Origin: Rhabditoides inermis | Lineage: Eukaryota; Nematoda; Chromadorea; Rhabditida; Rhabditidae | Assembly: GCA_963966185.1 (NCBI GenBank) | Contig: CAWZYM010000392.1 | Coordinates: 456,501-520,500 of the forward strand | Length of the DNA stretch: 64,000 bases | Reading direction: 5' to 3' | Shown: positions 59,736-64,000 of the stretch, one piece after another | Layout: each line of letters begins with the position of its first letter | Numbering within the stretch: the stretch's first letter is position 1 | Position numbers and translations under genes: made by a program | The notes under the pieces: generated by a model | Databases searched by the model: none | Seen by the model: the letters and a program-made list of their open reading frames with translations, nothing else | What the model was told of the DNA's origin: nothing

Positions 59736-60075
59736 AATCAAAATGGATATGAGTCCATTGAGCACAGTTTTCTTAGAATTAGATAATCAACTAATGAACC
59801 AATCATTTGTAACCAAACTATACAATAAAACAGATGACTATAATTTCAAAGTTGTACGTTTCCCACACTTCAAAAGCAATATATCTTCTAATTTAGTTTA
59901 CAACTGTCTTCACGAAGAAATATTATGCATTTATCGTTGTTGTACAAAACCAGAAGATTTCCAAGATAATAAGGATCTTCTAAAGACAAAGTTTTTTTTT
60001 ACAATTGTGAAATACAAATACGGAATGAAAAGGAAAACACAGTTTGAACAGTTTGTAAACCATATTTCCTCATAA
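59736..60075 (+). mobile_element. Retroelement-like ORF fragment, copy 2
   Basis: Same as the copy at 46194 but with an extra 18 bp (frame reads EDFQDNKDLLKTKFFF). The longer form fits the family pattern better, so copy 1 carries the deletion. Confidence 0.5.
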
Positions 60076-60832
60076 CTAGTATATTTTAACAACATCACTG
60101 AAAGCTCAATTACTCACTTCAAATTGTTTCTCTCATCCACACGCAGTTTCACTCACACAAAGCTCGCACCTTCACTGACCGTTTCTAGAAAGCTCTCTCG
60201 CCGCGCCTTCGCCCTTGTTCTCTCCAGTCACTCAGTCTGGCTCATTCACTCGTGTAAGGCGGTTGCACTGACTTCTCCACCTATTCCCCACTATAGGCCC
60301 GTATCTAGTATTCGCTGTCTCTTCCTATGTCCTCTATTTTTGTCTCACCCGACATTCTTGGTTACTTTTCGTTCTTTATTCTTGATTGATACTAACCACC
60401 AACTTCATCTCTGACGATGACTCCGGGTTGATGGTGGCTCAAACGGTCAGATGACAGGAGTCAAAACCATTTCATCCAAAATTCATCCTTTCTTTGCTCT
60501 CTCTCTCTCGTACGCGTTATTGATGAAACAAAGTGAATAAATGATACCTGAGTGGATCCTCCTCCGAGGTCGAAAGCAGCAGCGGAGCGATCAGGAGACG
60601 GGTCGACAGACTCTGCAAGAAATAGATGAACCGACCACTGAAATGCAAAGTGTTACCAGTGAATAGCGTCTCGAGTAGGAGGTTGAGGGTGAACCAGCTG
60701 AAGACGCCCTCGTCCGCACCAGACATGATCTCCACTCTATTCTCAACCCCAAGGAAACCAGACGCCGCTATCGCACTCGCGCGTTGTTGGGAATCCATTC
60801 GACGAAGTACGACGAGTTCTTGTTCTGACATC

Positions 60833-61653
<821 letters not shown>

Positions 61654-61659
61654 AGCCGG

Positions 61660-62540
61660 AAATGTAGAATGCCGGGTCGGTCTAACTATTCGGTTTGTTG
61701 AGCTTCACCCCCACAATTTCCGTCATGCTAAAAGTATGAATATATGTAAAAACACAAAACAATTGACTTGTAGCGATGCGAGAAACCGGTGACGAGCGAA
61801 CAACACACACCCACCTCACACACAGGGACATTCAAAGAATACGACTGCAACAAATGAACGATATGTGATAAAAACATGAAATATAAACGATACATCATAT
61901 ATAATGCAATAAAAGTGAGGAGAATTAAAAAAAATTGAACTTTCGAAAACTTTTCGTAAAATGTTCAACAGTTGTGCAAACACTACACAACACTATATTC
62001 CAGAAAATCCGCTAATAGCTCGCTATTAGCGACGTAGTGGCGGATTAGTGGCGGTGCAGAACTGTCACGCTTAGTGGCGCACTAGTGGCGAGATAGCCGC
62101 AAAACGGACCTTAGTTGCCGGCTAATAGCGCCCCCGGGGGGTCATCCTACCGAACTACAGTAACCCGGCAGCCACAGGACATTACGGCGCACCCCGATAG
62201 ATCCGGCGCGCCGCTCCTCTACATCAGTGATTGGCTCAACCACCTCTGATCTACCAACACACCCCATCTGTTGGCCCCTATTGCCTCACTGTATTCACTC
62301 TCTCAATTCCATGTACACACTCGCCCACTGAGTATCGACCCGGGTAGATCAACCCGCCTCCACACCAGTATATAAGGGGATCACCCAACCCATTACATAG
62401 TTCTCATAGTACACTCCAGTCTGAGTCTTGAGTGCTCTGCGCGAGCTTTTATGAATAACAATTAGACATGTTCGTTTTTCCGTGATCGATATTTGTTTTA
62501 AATGCATAGTGTTTACTTTATTTGAAAAATAGTTATCATT
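61660..62540. other. Intergenic with TAGTGGCG repeat patch
   Basis: 62008-62130 has repeated TAGTGGCG and CTAATAGC/GCTATTAG motifs in both orientations, like the arms of the foldback elements but shorter. No gene recognised. Confidence 0.5.
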
Positions 62541-62545
62541 TAGAC

Positions 62546-62772
62546 ATGCCTCGTGCACCCCCGCCGCCTCCAGTCCCGCCGCCTCCCATGCCGGAGATCC
62601 CTCCTCGCAAAAAGGTAAATTTTTATTGGTTGATGATTGAATTCATACAACTAACTATTTATGTCTTGCTCAGGAAGTCTCCCCGCTCAAGGCCAGGCTG
62701 GACGCTGACGTCGACGTGGTGTACGCTCTGCAGACCACGGAAATCGAGGAAGCAAGCAAGGACAAACAGTAA
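62546..62772 (+). CDS. Short proline-rich protein, 55 residues
   Basis: Exons 62546-62614 and 62674-62772, phase 0. N half is polyproline (MPRAPPPPPVPPPPMPEIPP then RKK), C half is EVSPLKARLDADVDVVYALQ, TTEIEEASKDKQ, TAA. The start lies 3 nt after an acceptor-like CATTTAG, suggesting trans-splicing. The polyproline run could bind SH3, WW or profilin. No family recognised. It is in the same orientation as the proteasome gene about 840 bp downstream. Confidence 0.55.
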
Positions 62773-63615
62773 CTCTACTCTCTCTCTAGCCGGGCAGTGA
62801 CGCCGCCCTCTCTTCCCCTTGTCTTTTGATGCCTTGCCCTTTCTCGCTGGCTGTTGTTTGATATTGCCTTTGTGCATTGTAGACTCGCTGCTCATCTCGC
62901 TTGAGAAATACAAGTAATGTGCTAAGTGTGTTGCGTGTTATTGGGGGAACGGTGATAATGTATTGGATGTTTACTTTGTGTGTGTCGGCTCGGTAGCCGA
63001 TCGGTGTCGCCCGCTTGAGGTCACAGTACCTAATAGGGCTCCTCTCCTCACTCTTGTTGAATTGTTGTTGTCACGCTCTTCTGGTCTTATTTAAAAACAT
63101 TGCGCGCCAGTTGTGTTTTGTCTGCGCGCCTGCGATCTCTTGTTTTGCAACGTTTTCTCGTACTCTTATTTCCGTCCGTCCGTCACATTAAGTTATTTTC
63201 AACGTTTGTAAAGCTATCATTCTGATTAATCTATCCACACGCTTTTGCTCGCCGCACAAAAGGATTAAAATATTTGCGTAGCGCGACGATGAAAGCAGAC
63301 GCAATCGCCAGTCGTCTGATTTTGATCCGGCCCTATATTCTATCTGCCCTTGCTCAATGCGCCGAATGAAAGATGCAAGTTCACTAATCAAGGTTTTTTT
63401 GCATTCCTATCCAATATCAATTTCAACAATATGCTAATCCTGTAATTGATCATCTAGGACGCGGTGATCACGATCCCGGCGTCACCATGTCTGTTGTTCA
63501 TATGCGTATGGTTCTGTTATCGCTTGAGCAGCTGCTGTGTGCTCTTCAAGATGATCGACTGCTTGACTTTGTTACATATGTTTCCTACTATTAATTCGTT
63601 TATGTATTCTAGAGG

Positions 63616-64000
63616 ATGGGTGACCACTACGGCTTCTCGCTGACGACGTTCAGCTCGTCGGGAAAGCTGATGCAGATTGAGTACGCCCTCAACGCAGTCA
63701 AGAACGGACAGCCGTCCGTCGGACTTCGCGTTTAGTATTTATTTGAAAATAGTGATGTTCTTGTTTTTCACATTTCGCTTTTAGTTGATGTATGCATTTG
63801 TTTAATCGTTTCAGCCAAGGATGGAGTTGTGCTGGCCACGGAGAACATGGACTCGACGCTGCACGAGACGCAGAACAAGATCGAGAAGATCAGCCAGCAC
63901 ATTGGATGCGTGTACAGGTGCGAGTGTGCCGTTGAACTTGATTGATTGTCGGCTCTCAGTGGAATGGGCCCCGACTTCCGCATTCTGGTGAAGCGCGCGC
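63616..64000 (+). CDS. pas-2: Proteasome subunit alpha type-2 (partial at window end)
   Basis: 20S core alpha-ring subunit. The start [38 protein letters not shown] is the alpha-subunit N-terminal signature; exon 2 (63815-63917) reads [33 protein letters not shown]; exon 3 starts 63960 with [14 protein letters not shown] and runs off the window. TATTCTAG just before the ATG is a plausible trans-splice acceptor. Oddity: after CTTCGC the donor context is G-TTTAGT; a GT donor leaves the frame one base short (Ala codon between R and K), so either one G is missing or a non-GT donor is used. The symbol follows the C. elegans orthologue. Confidence 0.9.

Larger units (their letters stand above)
54772..60533. 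repeat. Segmental duplication, copy 2
   Basis: Partner of 41211-46975. Here the sequence continues at the right edge into apyrase coding sequence, so this arrangement is closer to the source than copy 1, where apyrase stops at the edge. Confidence 0.95.
58339..60657 (-). pseudogene. CD39-type apyrase, copy 2, 5' end replaced
   Basis: The C-terminal exons equal copy 1 (59729 to 58339). Upstream, 60612-60548 encodes [21 protein letters not shown], carrying apyrase-conserved region 4, and splices across an 818-bp intron (with the retroelement fragment) into VTFWPVREKEEG. An upstream exon ending at 60657 gives [35 protein letters not shown], the segment before region 4. Regions 1-3 (DAGSTG and following) are absent: the frame instead runs directly into a beta-tubulin fragment. 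Not a working nucleotidase, but the reading frame of the chimera is open across the joint. Confidence 0.75.

Overview
This is a eukaryotic nuclear window, most likely from a nematode. Genes are split into many small exons by introns that are often only 40-100 bp and end in TTTCAG. Several start codons sit just behind trans-splice-like acceptors. A DUF229 sulfatase-like gene, a family strongly expanded in nematodes, is present in two copies. A diplogastrid or other rhabditine worm is my guess; the sequence does not fix the genus. GA/CT microsatellites are abundant, often inside introns. All gene models below were spliced by eye.

Layout. 1-36 kb is mostly ordinary gene space: tropomodulin/leiomodin with two alternative last exons (+, 3958-6675); a 50-residue membrane microprotein (-); a small coiled-coil protein (+); a tightly packed dicistronic pair (-, 12876-10581); a head-to-head pair of paralogous nuclear-type proteins that I do not recognise (- 16251-14002 and + 17977-20613); cytochrome b5 (-); three tandem short secreted peptide precursors with amidation-type C termini (+, 25.56-27.48 kb); a coiled-coil protein (-); alpha-SNAP (-) with a ZNF511-like three-finger exon lying inside one of its introns; and an 11-exon acidic/basic protein whose introns are all phase 1 (+, 33.5-35.1 kb).

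36-62 kb is a rearranged, duplicated district. It holds a GBA2 C-terminal fragment, a frameshifted BolA3 gene and a second decayed BolA3 copy, and a 5.76-kb segment present twice (41.21-46.98 and 54.77-60.53 kb). That segment carries the DUF229 gene (+) and a 5'-truncated CD39-type apyrase (-). Between the copies are an unrecognised gene, two non-LTR reverse transcriptase remnants and an FKBP 5' fragment. The second apyrase copy is joined to a broken beta-tubulin fragment. The window ends with a short proline-rich protein and the start of proteasome subunit alpha-2 (+).

Three themes cut across the window. Four or more foldback (long inverted-repeat) elements are each built from their own short internal repeat, and three of them lie in introns. 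Broken genes here repeatedly carry short tandem duplications. Finally, two small families (the amidated peptides and the head-to-head nuclear paralogues) look lineage-specific and worth following up.
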